Source of the DNA: Ignavibacteria bacterium
Lineage (GTDB): Bacteria; Bacteroidota; Ignavibacteria; Ch128b
Reading direction: 5' to 3'
Assembly: GCA_013177855.1 (NCBI GenBank)
Contig: JABLYA010000001.1
Coordinates: 1,591,573-1,655,572 of the forward strand
Length of the DNA: 64,000 nt
The notes under the pieces were generated by a model. That model searched no databases, was not told where the DNA came from, and saw nothing but the letters and a program-made list of their open reading frames with translations. Shown piece after piece: positions 43,757 to 53,068 of the stretch. The position numbers were made by a program, and so were the translations under genes. How positions within the stretch are numbered: the stretch's first letter is position 1; each line of letters starts with the position of its first letter.

Positions 43757-44779
43757 ATGAAATTTTTAATTGTCAGAACAGATAAACTCGGTGACTCTCT
43801 ACTTACTTTGCCAGTAGCAGCAAAATTAAAAGAGAAATTTCCGGAAAGTATTGTTTACTTTCTTGCGAGTTCATATACGGCACCAATTATTGCTAAATCA
43901 ATTTTTGTTGATGAAGTGATTGCTTCAGATAAGACAAGTTTTTTTGATCTGGCAGAAATATTAAGAAGAAAAAAAATAGATTATGCAATTGTTGCTCGTC
44001 CTACATTGAGAAATGCTTTGCTGGTTTATTTTGCAGGAATTAAATATCGTATTGGTACTAAATTCAGAGCTTATTCGTTTTTATTTAATAAAAGAGTTGC
44101 TCATCACCGAAAAGAGAGCAAAAAACACGAAGCACTTTATAATCTTGATTTAATTGAGCCAATTGGAATTCCAAATTCTGATAATCTTGATGATATTAAA
44201 TTTGGCTTGGTTCCTGAATTTGAATGGCAGCAGAAAGTCAGACGAAAACTCCGAAGGTTTGGAATTGACCTTACAAAACCATTGATGGTAATGCATATTT
44301 CAAGTGGTGGATCTGCAGTTGATTGGAATTACCTTAACTTTAAGCAGCTTGCCCGAATGATTAAAGCCAATACAGAAGCAGAAATTATTTTAACTGGAAC
44401 CAATAAAGATTTCCTCTTTCTTTATGAATTATTCTTAGATTTTGATTATAGAGTTTACAATCTTGCAGGAGAATTAAATCTTGTAGAATTATTCAATTTG
44501 TTTTCACTTGTCGATATTTACATTGGTAATTCAACGGGTCCCACTCATCTTGCAGCAATTGCAGGATGCTGGGTAATTTCTTTCTATCCAAAAATTAAAG
44601 TTGCATCACAGGTGAGATGGGGTCCTATTACTAAAAAAAGAATTATATTTGAACCAGAAATTGAATGTTCAGAATGCACTCAGGAGCAATGCATGAATTT
44701 AAATTGTATGGATTCAATTTCAGTAGAAAAAGTCTTCAAAGAAGTTTATAAAATTATCACTAAAACAGAGTGGAAATAA
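43757..44779 (+). CDS. Family 9 glycosyltransferase (heptosyltransferase-like)
   Basis: A 340-residue GT-B enzyme of the heptosyltransferase family. The N-terminus FLIVRTDKLGDSLLTLPVA and the C-terminal YIGNSTGPTHLAAIAGC are typical, as is the cysteine-rich ECSECTQEQCMNLNCMDSI near the end. Members add heptose or other sugars to LPS cores or surface glycans. It follows the glycosylase gene by 8 bases, and the DUF3108 gene starts inside its last codons. Confidence 0.88.
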   Translation: MKFLIVRTDKLGDSLLTLPVAAKLKEKFPESIVYFLASSYTAPIIAKSIFVDEVIASDKTSFFDLAEILRRKKIDYAIVARPTLRNALLVYFAGIKYRIGTKFRAYSFLFNKRVAHHRKESKKHEALYNLDLIEPIGIPNSDNLDDIKFGLVPEFEWQQKVRRKLRRFGIDLTKPLMVMHISSGGSAVDWNYLNFKQLARMIKANTEAEIILTGTNKDFLFLYELFLDFDYRVYNLAGELNLVELFNLFSLVDIYIGNSTGPTHLAAIAGCWVISFYPKIKVASQVRWGPITKKRIIFEPEIECSECTQEQCMNLNCMDSISVEKVFKEVYKIITKTEWK

Positions 44780-45546
44780 TTATGATTAATTTTTTGATTT
44801 TCTTACTGATTTTAAATTTATTCCCTCAAGCTTCAGAGTTTAGGAAAATTGAGAATAGAGCATTCGATGTTAAGGAAAAACTAACTTTTGATGTTAATTA
44901 CGGCTTTGTTACGGCAGGAATTGCAACTTTTTCGATACCAGAAATTAGATCATTAGCAGGAAGAAAAGTCTATCGAATTAAATTTGAAGTGAACACTGTT
45001 CCTGCTTTTGATCCATTTTTTAAAGTTCGTGATAGATATGAAACTTATCTTGATGTAGAAGGAATTTTTCCATGGAGATTTGAACAGCATATCCGTGAAG
45101 GGAATTACCGCAGAGACTTTAGTGCATTTTTTGATCAAAGAAGAAATCTTGCGAAGACAACTGAAGGTGTTTTCCCAGTTCCGCCTTATGTCCACGATAT
45201 TGTGTCAGCGTTTTATTATGTTCGAACGCTCGATTTCAGCAAAATGAAGAAGGGTGATAAAATTAAACTTCAAAATTTTTATAAAGATAGAACTTATGAT
45301 CTCGAGGTTCTTTATCACGGAAAAGAAATTGTAACTGTGAAAGCAGGAAAGTTTCGATGCATCGTTGTTGAACCACTTGTTCAAGAAGGCGGATTATTCA
45401 AAGCCGAAGGAAGTATTTTAATCTGGCTGACGGATGATGATGTTAAAATGCCCGTGAAAGTTAAAACAAAAGTTGTGATTGGTTCAATTGATAGTGAATT
45501 AACAGCTTATGAAAATTTAAAATCACCACTTAAGGCAAAATTATAA
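44770..45546 (+). CDS. DUF3108 domain exported protein
   Basis: A 258-residue protein with a short signal peptide (IFLLILNLFPQASE) and a DUF3108 domain covering most of the rest. Markers are KLTFDVNYGFVTAGIATFSI, YETYLDVEGIFPWRFEQHIREG and ALYNVRTLDFSK-like text around residue 145. The family is a periplasmic beta-rich fold of unknown role, sometimes linked to envelope polysaccharide genes. It overlaps the GT9 gene by 10 bases and shares one base with the next gene. Confidence 0.8.
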   Translation: MEIIMINFLIFLLILNLFPQASEFRKIENRAFDVKEKLTFDVNYGFVTAGIATFSIPEIRSLAGRKVYRIKFEVNTVPAFDPFFKVRDRYETYLDVEGIFPWRFEQHIREGNYRRDFSAFFDQRRNLAKTTEGVFPVPPYVHDIVSAFYYVRTLDFSKMKKGDKIKLQNFYKDRTYDLEVLYHGKEIVTVKAGKFRCIVVEPLVQEGGLFKAEGSILIWLTDDDVKMPVKVKTKVVIGSIDSELTAYENLKSPLKAKL

Positions 45547-46493
45547 TGTCAAAGTATAAAAAAGCTGACTTCTCCAAAGTAAAGACTTATTCAATAAAGC
45601 AAAGAAAAAGCAAAGTTGAACTTGGTTTATTGGCAAAGACTTTTGATCCTAAAAAGGATTCATTTGGTGATTATATCAATTCATTGCCAAAATTTTTAGC
45701 AGTTAATGATTTGATTGAGTTTGCGAAACTTATCGTTAAAGCAAAAGAAAAAAATAAGCCAGTAATTTTTATGATAGGTGCTCATGTTATTAAAGTTGGA
45801 TTAAGCCCAATCTTAATTGATTTGATGAAAAATGATTTTATCTCTGCAATTGCAATGAATAGTGCTGGAGCAATTCATGATTCGGAACTGGCTTTCTTTG
45901 GCAAAACATCTGAAGATGTGGCTGCAGGAATTACAGATGGTTCTTTCGGAATGGCAAAAGAAACTGGCGAATTTATCAACTCTACTCTTACAAAATATGA
46001 GCATTCGAATGTCGGTTACGGCGAAGCTCTTGCAATTGAAATGAAATTGCAAAAAGCAAAAAATCGAAGGTTAAGTATTATTTACAATGCTTATGAATTA
46101 GATAAACCTGTTACAATTCATGCAGCAATTGGAACCGACATTACTCATCAGCATCCCAATGTAAATGGATCAGCCATTGGAAAGCTAAGCCTTAATGATT
46201 TTCAAATTTTGACAGAGGTCGTTTCAAAACTTGGTAATGGCGGAGTAGTTGCTAATATTGGTTCAAATGTAATTTTACCAGAAGTTTTTTTGAAAGCTTT
46301 AACAATTGCGAGAAATCTTGGACACAAAGTTTTTAATTTCACCACAGCTAATTTTGATTTTATTCAGCATTACCGTCCAAGAGTTAATGTCGTTCAGCGT
46401 CCCACTCAGGATGGCGGCAAAGGATTTATGTTTACAGGTCATCATGAATTAATGATTCCATTTCTTTCCGCATTTATAAAATATTTTGCTTAA
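45546..46493 (+). CDS. Unrecognised cytoplasmic protein, faintly deoxyhypusine-synthase-like
   Basis: 315 residues without signal or membrane segment. Features visible are PVIFMIGAHVIKVGLSPILIDLM, ISAIAMNSAGAIHDSELAFFG and a late NFTTANFDFIQHYRPRVNVVQRPT with DGGKGFMFTGHHE. The GAH...G...LI/SAGAIHD pattern resembles the Rossmann-type NAD site of deoxyhypusine synthases, but the catalytic lysine region of that family is not obvious. It is coupled to DUF3108 by a 1-base overlap. I do not assign a function. Confidence 0.4.
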   Translation: MSKYKKADFSKVKTYSIKQRKSKVELGLLAKTFDPKKDSFGDYINSLPKFLAVNDLIEFAKLIVKAKEKNKPVIFMIGAHVIKVGLSPILIDLMKNDFISAIAMNSAGAIHDSELAFFGKTSEDVAAGITDGSFGMAKETGEFINSTLTKYEHSNVGYGEALAIEMKLQKAKNRRLSIIYNAYELDKPVTIHAAIGTDITHQHPNVNGSAIGKLSLNDFQILTEVVSKLGNGGVVANIGSNVILPEVFLKALTIARNLGHKVFNFTTANFDFIQHYRPRVNVVQRPTQDGGKGFMFTGHHELMIPFLSAFIKYFA

Positions 46494-46507
46494 TAAAGGA
46501 GGCAGAA

Positions 46508-47446
46508 TTGATCAAGTTCAATAGAGAGTACAAACAATACACAATGTCACCAATCTCTGCAGCCTTTCTTGTTCTTTTTGTGACTTTTTTTCTTTATCAA
46601 TTTGTGGGAGGATTGTTTACTCTACAATTTGTTGGACTGGAAGTAACAAAAGAAAATGCCGGGCTGGTTCGACTTTTTACTTCAATCAGTCAAATTGTTT
46701 TTATGTTTTTTCTTACCATACTATTTGCAAAAGCGATTTATAATGATTTCACGAATACTTTTAGAGTAAGAAAAATTTATTCAGTTGAGTTGCTCTTTTC
46801 CATTCTGGGACTTGTTCTTATTATAATGGCTTCGCAAATATTTCTGTACATTCAATCCTATTACATCAATCTCGTAAAACAAAATTATCCAGTATTGAAA
46901 ACCGTTTTTGATGCTATTGAGAAGTTAAGCGAGATGGTGGAAAAAACTTATTCTAATATTCTCTATATGGATAATTTCTGGGATTATCTTTCTATTGTTA
47001 TTAGTGTTGCATTGGTTCCAGCTTTTTGTGAAGAATTTTTATTCAGAGGATTTGTCCAGAGTAGTTTTGAAAAGAGATGGTCAATCACATTGACAATTAT
47101 CATCACTGCTTTACTTTTTGCTTTATTTCATTTTAATCCGTTTGCGATTGTTCCGCTTTTTGCATTGGGTGCATATTTCTCTTATTTGGTTTACCTGACT
47201 GATTCAATTTTTTATTCAGTAATTCTTCATTTCCTCAATAACTTTTTTACTATCACAATTTTTGCAGTGTACAGAACCGAGGATGTAATTTCGGCAAAGC
47301 CAGAAATTAATTATCCTTTAAGTTCGCTTTATTTGGGATTGATACTTCTTGTTTTTTTGTTTGGTTTTACAATGGTATTATTGAAAAAACAGGTCGACAA
47401 GAGAAAATTACAATTTAAGGAGAATGAAAATGAAAATATGCCCTAA
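46508..47446 (+). CDS. CPBP-family intramembrane metalloprotease
   Basis: A polytopic 312-residue membrane protease of the CAAX-processing-like (Abi) family. The active-site motifs are EEFLFRGFVQ (the EExxxR box, about residues 177-186), FALFHFNP (FxxxH) and the later HFLNN. Related proteins cleave prenylated or membrane substrates, and some give bacteriocin self-immunity; the substrate here is unknown. The start codon is TTG 46508, 5 bases after a strong AAAGGAGG ribosome site. It overlaps the next gene. Confidence 0.88.
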   Translation: MIKFNREYKQYTMSPISAAFLVLFVTFFLYQFVGGLFTLQFVGLEVTKENAGLVRLFTSISQIVFMFFLTILFAKAIYNDFTNTFRVRKIYSVELLFSILGLVLIIMASQIFLYIQSYYINLVKQNYPVLKTVFDAIEKLSEMVEKTYSNILYMDNFWDYLSIVISVALVPAFCEEFLFRGFVQSSFEKRWSITLTIIITALLFALFHFNPFAIVPLFALGAYFSYLVYLTDSIFYSVILHFLNNFFTITIFAVYRTEDVISAKPEINYPLSSLYLGLILLVFLFGFTMVLLKKQVDKRKLQFKENENENMP

Positions 47447-47780
47447 CTGTGCTTCTGAATATGAAGATAGCGTAAATATTTGCAGTGATTGCAATGTTGA
47501 GCTTGTGAGCAAAGAAGAATATGAAAAGTTGGAATCTAAATATTCAGATTGGGAAGAAGTATTTTCTTCACCTCAACATTACGAAGCCGAAATGGTTAAA
47601 ACTAATCTTGAAAGCGCCGGAATTGAAGCGATGATTTTTGATCAAAAAGATTCATCTTTCCCGCTTGGAGGAGAACTCGGTGAAATAAAAGTTTTTGTTC
47701 CAAAAGATAAAGTTGAAGATGCTCGTTTAATTATTGAGAAACTTGAAAGTCAAACAGAAGGCGAAGAGGAAAGCGAATGA
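47430..47780 (+). CDS. Zinc-ribbon and DUF2007-like putative signal-transducing protein
   Basis: A small protein of about 116 residues. The N-terminal zinc ribbon [21 protein letters not shown] has two CxxC pairs. The C-terminal part ([25 protein letters not shown]...[17 protein letters not shown]) matches DUF2007-type regulators, whose partners are unknown. I start at ATG 47430 rather than 47424, because the AAGGAG ribosome site at 47417-47422 leaves only one base before 47424 and a normal seven bases before 47430. It is coupled to cdsA by a 4-base overlap. Confidence 0.75.
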   Translation: MKICPNCASEYEDSVNICSDCNVELVSKEEYEKLESKYSDWEEVFSSPQHYEAEMVKTNLESAGIEAMIFDQKDSSFPLGGELGEIKVFVPKDKVEDARLIIEKLESQTEGEEESE

Positions 47781-48595
47781 CAAAATTTCCAAATTTATTT
47801 CAAAGAGTTCTGGTCAGTGTAATTGCAATTCCACTTATTTTGCTGATTGTTTACATTGGTAAAATTTATTTCACGATTTTTGTTTCAGCAATTATCTTAC
47901 TTGCATTGTATGAGTTTTACAAATTATCTGAACACAAAGGAGCAAAGCCTGATTACATTTTTGGTTTTCTTTATTCAATTGCTGTGATTATAATTTTTTA
48001 CACTAAAACATTTGATTACTTTCTTCCACTGACTTTTTTGCTTATTGTTTTTAGTTCAATATTTAATCTTACCAGAAAGGAGAACAATGCATTTTTGAAT
48101 TTCGGAGTAACAGTTTCTGGTGCGATTCTTATTGCTGTATTTTATTCAACTTTGATAGGCATTAGAGAAAAATTTGTTCAAGATTATTCAAAAGGTGCGT
48201 TTATTATTATGACAATCTTAGCTGCCATCTGGATTTGTGATTCGGCAGCTTATTTTGGTGGAACTGCTTACGGAAAACATCGCTTGTTTGAAAGAATAAG
48301 TCCAAAAAAGAGTGTGGAAGGTGCAGTCTTTGGATTTGTATTTGCTATGCTTACGCTAATTGCAGGTAAATTGACAATCATAAGTTTCTTAAATTGGAAT
48401 GATATTGTTTATATGGGATTGACAGTCGGTATAATTGGTCAAATTGGCGATCTTGTGGAGTCAATGTTTAAACGGGATGTTGGCGTCAAAGATTCCTCAA
48501 ATATTCTTCCAGGTCATGGTGGAATATTGGATAGATTCGATAGTCTTTTATTTGTTTCACCATTCATTTATTTTTATTTGAACTATGCATACTAA
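47777..48595 (+). CDS. cdsA: Phosphatidate cytidylyltransferase
   Basis: A membrane enzyme that makes CDP-diacylglycerol from phosphatidate and CTP, 272 residues. The family signature lies near residues 215-255 as [23 protein letters not shown] and [12 protein letters not shown], and [12 protein letters not shown] precedes it. About seven hydrophobic segments span the chain. It overlaps the small zinc-ribbon gene by 4 bases and rimO by 11 bases. Confidence 0.95.
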   Translation: MTKFPNLFQRVLVSVIAIPLILLIVYIGKIYFTIFVSAIILLALYEFYKLSEHKGAKPDYIFGFLYSIAVIIIFYTKTFDYFLPLTFLLIVFSSIFNLTRKENNAFLNFGVTVSGAILIAVFYSTLIGIREKFVQDYSKGAFIIMTILAAIWICDSAAYFGGTAYGKHRLFERISPKKSVEGAVFGFVFAMLTLIAGKLTIISFLNWNDIVYMGLTVGIIGQIGDLVESMFKRDVGVKDSSNILPGHGGILDRFDSLLFVSPFIYFYLNYAY

Positions 48596-49886
48596 AAACG
48601 GACATAAAAAAGTTAATTTAGTTTCACTCGGTTGTAGTAAAAATCTTGTCGATTCGGAAATTTTATTGCGTCAATTCCAATCTAATGGATTGGAAATAAT
48701 CGAAAATTCAAAAAAGGCGGATTACATCGTCATCAATACATGCGGATTTATTAATGATGCAAAAGAAGAATCGATTCGTGCAATTTTAGAAGCTGTTGAT
48801 TTGAAAAAATCCGGGAAAGTGAAAAAAGTCGTTGTAATGGGATGCCTTTCTGAACGATATAAATCGGAACTTGTTGAAGAAATTCCTGAAGTTGATGCAT
48901 ACTTCGGTGTGACAGATTACCGTGGTGTTTTAAGCGAACTCGGATTGGATTTGAAAAAAGAATTGCTTGGCGAAAGACTTATTACAACCCCAAAACATTT
49001 TGCTTACTTAAAAATATCTGAAGGGTGTGATAATCCTTGTTCTTTCTGCGCAATTCCTTTAATTAGAGGTAAACATCAGTCAAAACCAATAGAACAGGTT
49101 TTATCCGAAGCAGAATTTTTAGCAAAAAATGGTGCAAAGGAGATAATTTTAATTGCTCAAGATTCAACTTACTATGGACTTGATCTTTATGGGACGCGTC
49201 AACTGGCTGCTCTTTTGAAAGAATTAACAAAAATTGAAGGAATAGAATGGATAAGATTGCTTTACGCATTCCCCGCTAAATTCCCCGAAGAAATTTTAGA
49301 TGTAATTGCTCAGGAAGAAAAGATTTGTAAATATATTGACATTCCATTCCAGCATATTTCAGATAAGATTTTAAAATCGATGCAGAGAGGGGTTTCGAAA
49401 AGACGAACTTACGAATTGATTGATCTCATTAGGAATAAAATACCCGAAGTTGCTATCAGAACAACATTAATTGTTGGTTATCCTGAAGAAGGCGAAAAAG
49501 AATTTCAGGAACTTGTTGATTTTGTAAAAGATGTAAAATTTGATCGACTTGGAGTTTTTACTTATTCGCAGGAAGAAAGTACAAAAGCATACGAGCTTGG
49601 TGATCCAATTCCACAGAAAGTAAAAGAAGAAAGAAAAAAGGAAATACTGAGAATTCAACAGGAAATTTCTCATCAAAAAAATCTTGAAAAAATCGGAAAA
49701 AGAATAAAAGTTTTAATTGATGAAAAAATTGATCAAAATGTCTTTTTAGGCAGGTCACAATGGGATGCACCAGAAGTTGATAACAGCGTCTTTGTTAATA
49801 CGACGAAAAGCATTGAACCAGGTAACTTTTACGAAGTAGAAATAGATGATGCACTTGAGTTTGACTTAGCAGGACAGGTAATATGA
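48585..49886 (+). CDS. rimO: Ribosomal protein S12 methylthiotransferase
   Basis: A radical SAM methylthiotransferase that modifies the conserved aspartate (D89 in E. coli numbering) of ribosomal protein uS12, 433 residues. The N-terminal domain has [24 protein letters not shown] and the GCLSERY cysteine, which together bind the auxiliary cluster. The radical SAM cluster is CDNPCSFC, with RGKHQSKP next. A TRAM domain closes the protein. RimO is separated from MiaB by [13 protein letters not shown] versus ETYGCQMN, so both enzymes are encoded here. It overlaps cdsA and the GWxTD gene. Confidence 0.95.
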   Translation: MHTKNGHKKVNLVSLGCSKNLVDSEILLRQFQSNGLEIIENSKKADYIVINTCGFINDAKEESIRAILEAVDLKKSGKVKKVVVMGCLSERYKSELVEEIPEVDAYFGVTDYRGVLSELGLDLKKELLGERLITTPKHFAYLKISEGCDNPCSFCAIPLIRGKHQSKPIEQVLSEAEFLAKNGAKEIILIAQDSTYYGLDLYGTRQLAALLKELTKIEGIEWIRLLYAFPAKFPEEILDVIAQEEKICKYIDIPFQHISDKILKSMQRGVSKRRTYELIDLIRNKIPEVAIRTTLIVGYPEEGEKEFQELVDFVKDVKFDRLGVFTYSQEESTKAYELGDPIPQKVKEERKKEILRIQQEISHQKNLEKIGKRIKVLIDEKIDQNVFLGRSQWDAPEVDNSVFVNTTKSIEPGNFYEVEIDDALEFDLAGQVI

Positions 49887-51169
49887 AAACAAAAAAATTC
49901 TTAATCGCTTTTTTAATTTTGCTTCCAACTTCCCTGTTTGGTCAGGTTGAGAGTTTTAACTCAGCGGGGGTGAGAACTTTAATTCCTTTCTTTTACTTTA
50001 ATGCATTAAACTTTAAAAGTGACGATCCAAATTTTACTCGTGTAGATCTTTACATTCAGGTTCCTTACACGCAATTAAGTTTTGTGAAAGAAGGGAATTT
50101 TTACATTGCCAATTATGAAGTTACAGCTGGTGTTTATGATTCAACTGAAAGATTGGTGACGGAAAAAATCTGGACAGAAAAAATTGTTTTAGGCTCTTAC
50201 TCAGAATCTGTTTCAAGAAATGGAAGTAATATAAGCTCAAGATCATTTAGACTAAATCCTGGAAATTATAAATTAAGAGTTGCTGTTCAGGATAAAGAAT
50301 CAAAGAAAAATGCAAATGCAACAGTTGATTTGAATGTCCGTGCCTTTAATGAACCTTTTGCCTTAAGTGATCTCTTGTTGATCACAAAATATTCTGAGAT
50401 TGATTCAAAAAAGGAAGTCATCCCCAACATTACAAATAATATTGTATTTAGTGAGGGTGGATTTTATGTATTCTTTGAATTTTATAATCAATCACCTGAT
50501 CAGAATTTTAGTATGAATTGTAAAATAACGAATTCAAAAGGCAAAGCAATTCTTGAGTTCAACACACCTTACACACTTCCATCTTCACGCAAACCAATTT
50601 TTTTGAAAGTGGAAAAGTCAGATTTCAGTATTGGTGAATACGTTTTAACGATTACCGCAAAATCCCTTGATAGTCTTGTTAAAGGAACTTACTCAGTTTC
50701 AAAACGAATCTTTTCAAGATGGGTTGGAGTTCCGAGAAGTATTGTGGATTTAAATAAAGCAATTGAGCAGATGATTTACATTACAAGTCGAGATAAAATA
50801 AACGAGCTGTTAAAGATTGAAGACCAACAACTCAAGTATGAAAAATTTATGGAGTTCTGGAAATCAAAAGATCCAACTCCAAACACAGAAGAGAACGAAT
50901 TAATGGATGAATATTACGGCAGGGTTGAGTATGCAAATGAGCATTTCTCAACTTATCAGGAAGGTTGGAAGAGCGATATGGGAATGGTCTTCATTATTTT
51001 AGGTCCACCCAACAATGTCGAAAGAAGACCTTTCAACTATGATACTCCAGCTTATGAAATATGGGAATATTACACTCTAAATCGTAGTTTTATCTTTGTG
51101 GATTACACCGGCTTTGGCGATTACAGATTGATCAATCGAGATTTTTCTGAATGGTTTAAATATCGATAA
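49883..51169 (+). CDS. GWxTD domain exported protein
   Basis: A 428-residue exported protein with a signal peptide (LIAFLILLPTSLFGQ). Residues about 25-285 form beta-rich repeats with RLNPGNYKLRV-like strands, and the C-terminal third is the GWxTD domain. There YYGRVEYANEHF is followed by GWKSDMGMVFIILGPPNNVERRP and IWEYYTLNRSFIFVD. The GWxTD family is common in the FCB group and of unknown role. It is coupled to rimO by a 4-base overlap. Confidence 0.85.
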   Translation: MKTKKFLIAFLILLPTSLFGQVESFNSAGVRTLIPFFYFNALNFKSDDPNFTRVDLYIQVPYTQLSFVKEGNFYIANYEVTAGVYDSTERLVTEKIWTEKIVLGSYSESVSRNGSNISSRSFRLNPGNYKLRVAVQDKESKKNANATVDLNVRAFNEPFALSDLLLITKYSEIDSKKEVIPNITNNIVFSEGGFYVFFEFYNQSPDQNFSMNCKITNSKGKAILEFNTPYTLPSSRKPIFLKVEKSDFSIGEYVLTITAKSLDSLVKGTYSVSKRIFSRWVGVPRSIVDLNKAIEQMIYITSRDKINELLKIEDQQLKYEKFMEFWKSKDPTPNTEENELMDEYYGRVEYANEHFSTYQEGWKSDMGMVFIILGPPNNVERRPFNYDTPAYEIWEYYTLNRSFIFVDYTGFGDYRLINRDFSEWFKYR

Positions 51170-51173
51170 ACTT

Positions 51174-52130
51174 ATGTTTGTTAATCCAGATATAACTATT
51201 GCAGGAACAATTGTTTTTGACATTTTCATTTCAGATTTCAGAAATTTTCCTTCAAAGGGACAGGCAATTGAAATTGAAAAATTCCCATACTTTACCGGTG
51301 GTTGTGGTGCAAATCCTTCCATTTTACTTTCAAAGCTTGGTGCAAGTGTTTCATTGATCGGAGCTGTTGGCAACGATCTCTTCGGAAATTTTATTCTTGA
51401 TTACCTCAAGCAAAATAAAGTTGACACCTCCCTTATCAAAATTTCATCAAAGAATCCAACTTCTGCTTCACTCCTTTTTTTGAATGAAAAAAAAGAGCGA
51501 AGTTATTTCCATTCAGTTGGTGCAAGCAGAGAAATCGCAATTGGTCAAAAAGAATTACAGTTAATTAATCGATCAAAAATTTTTCACATAGGTGGAGTTA
51601 ATCTTTTGCCTTCATTAGACGGCAAACCGATGGCTCAAATTCTCAAAAAAGTTAAATCAAAAAACATTACTACTTCCATAGATCTAGCCTGGGATGTGAA
51701 AAACAAATGGATGGAAAATTTAAAATATTCTTTGCCTTTCATCGATATTTTAATGGGCAATGAAGATGAAATTAAAGCTTTATCAAAATCGAATAAACTA
51801 AACACAACTATTGAATTTTTGCATAAAACGGGAGTGAAAATTATTGTTGTAAAATTAGGAAAGAAGGGTTCACTTATTTCGAAAGATTTTCTCCAGACAT
51901 TTATTCCACCGTTTGATGTTGAGGTAAAAGATTCAACTGGTGCCGGCGATGCATTTGCTGGAGGTTTTCTTTTCGGACTTCTTTCAGGATTGAGTCTATA
52001 TGACTCTGCAAGACTTGGCAATTACTTTGGTGCTCTTGTAACTACCGAAGTTGGTTCAACAACGGCGCTTACAAAATTCAATTCGTTTAAAATCAATAAA
52101 ATTCTGAAAATCAATAAAATTCTTTTATGA
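51174..52130 (+). CDS. PfkB-family carbohydrate or nucleoside kinase
   Basis: A 318-residue ribokinase-fold kinase. The early motif FTGGCGANPSILLSKLGASVSLIGAVGNDLFG binds substrate, and the ATP/anion-hole motif DSTGAGDAFAGGFLFGLL (about residues 250-267) carries the catalytic Asp. The substrate could be a sugar or adenosine. The next gene is a second PfkB kinase overlapping by 4 bases, so the pair may be a duplication or may work on different sugars. Confidence 0.88.
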   Translation: MFVNPDITIAGTIVFDIFISDFRNFPSKGQAIEIEKFPYFTGGCGANPSILLSKLGASVSLIGAVGNDLFGNFILDYLKQNKVDTSLIKISSKNPTSASLLFLNEKKERSYFHSVGASREIAIGQKELQLINRSKIFHIGGVNLLPSLDGKPMAQILKKVKSKNITTSIDLAWDVKNKWMENLKYSLPFIDILMGNEDEIKALSKSNKLNTTIEFLHKTGVKIIVVKLGKKGSLISKDFLQTFIPPFDVEVKDSTGAGDAFAGGFLFGLLSGLSLYDSARLGNYFGALVTTEVGSTTALTKFNSFKINKILKINKILL

Positions 52131-53068
52131 TACTAACGATTACACTTAATCCACTTCTGGAAAAAGTTCTTTTCTTTGATGAAATTATCAAAGGTCAGGT
52201 CAATAGAGCTAACAATGTAAAAATAAATGCTGGCGGGAAAGGGATTAATGTATCGCGACAATTAAATCATTTTAAGCTCGATAATCTTGCAATTGGTTTT
52301 CTTGGCGGTGATAATGGCAAAAAATTAAAGTCAATTTTATTCAAGGAACAAATTAAAAATTCTTTTCAGCAAATTTCCGATGAAACACGAGAAGGTTTTG
52401 TTGTTGTTGAAAATTCTAAAATTAGAGAAAGTTATTTCTTCCCAAATCCTGTTGTAAATTCAAAAGAAGTTTTTGAATTGATCGTGAGAACCAAAAAAGC
52501 AATTTTAAATTCTGAAATGATGATTATTTCGGGAAGTTCTCCCGACTTTGAATCAAAAGAAGATGAAATGATAATTTTTTCTGAACTCATTCCTTTTGCC
52601 GCTGATAATGATAAATTTACTCTGATTGATATTTATGGCAATCATCTACCTCAGGTTTTGGAATTAAAACCAATGATTGTTCATACAAATCGAGAAGAGC
52701 TTGAAAAATCTTTAAACATAAAATTTAATTCAGATAATGATTTGCTGAATTTTTTGGAGAATAACTGCCGAAAAGGAATAAAAATTTTTATTGTTACAAA
52801 TGGACCTGAAAAATTTTTTGCGATCAATCAAGGCTTTGTTTATGAAGTAATTCCACCAGAAGTCGAAACGGTTAATCCGACTGGCAGCGGTGATGCTTTT
52901 ATGGCTGGGTTCATTTATGGACTTCACAATAATCATCCATTCGAGGAAATTTTGAAATGGGCAACGGCAAGCGGTGCTGCAAATGCATCAATGTTTGAAG
53001 TTTGTGCTGCAGATCAAAGTCTTATAGAAGCTTTGAAAGATAAAGTGAGAGTGAAAAAGTTGAATTGA
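52127..53068 (+). CDS. 1-phosphofructokinase-like PfkB kinase
   Basis: A 313-residue PfkB kinase of the hexose-phosphate branch (FruK/PfkB/LacC). The start ILTITLNPLLEKVLFF and INAGGKGINVSRQLNHF fit that branch, and NPTGSGDAFMAGFIYGL carries the catalytic Asp. It could phosphorylate fructose-1-phosphate, fructose-6-phosphate or tagatose-6-phosphate; sequence alone does not decide. It overlaps the preceding kinase by 4 bases and the outer-membrane gene by 4 bases. Confidence 0.85.
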   Translation: MILTITLNPLLEKVLFFDEIIKGQVNRANNVKINAGGKGINVSRQLNHFKLDNLAIGFLGGDNGKKLKSILFKEQIKNSFQQISDETREGFVVVENSKIRESYFFPNPVVNSKEVFELIVRTKKAILNSEMMIISGSSPDFESKEDEMIIFSELIPFAADNDKFTLIDIYGNHLPQVLELKPMIVHTNREELEKSLNIKFNSDNDLLNFLENNCRKGIKIFIVTNGPEKFFAINQGFVYEVIPPEVETVNPTGSGDAFMAGFIYGLHNNHPFEEILKWATASGAANASMFEVCAADQSLIEALKDKVRVKKLN

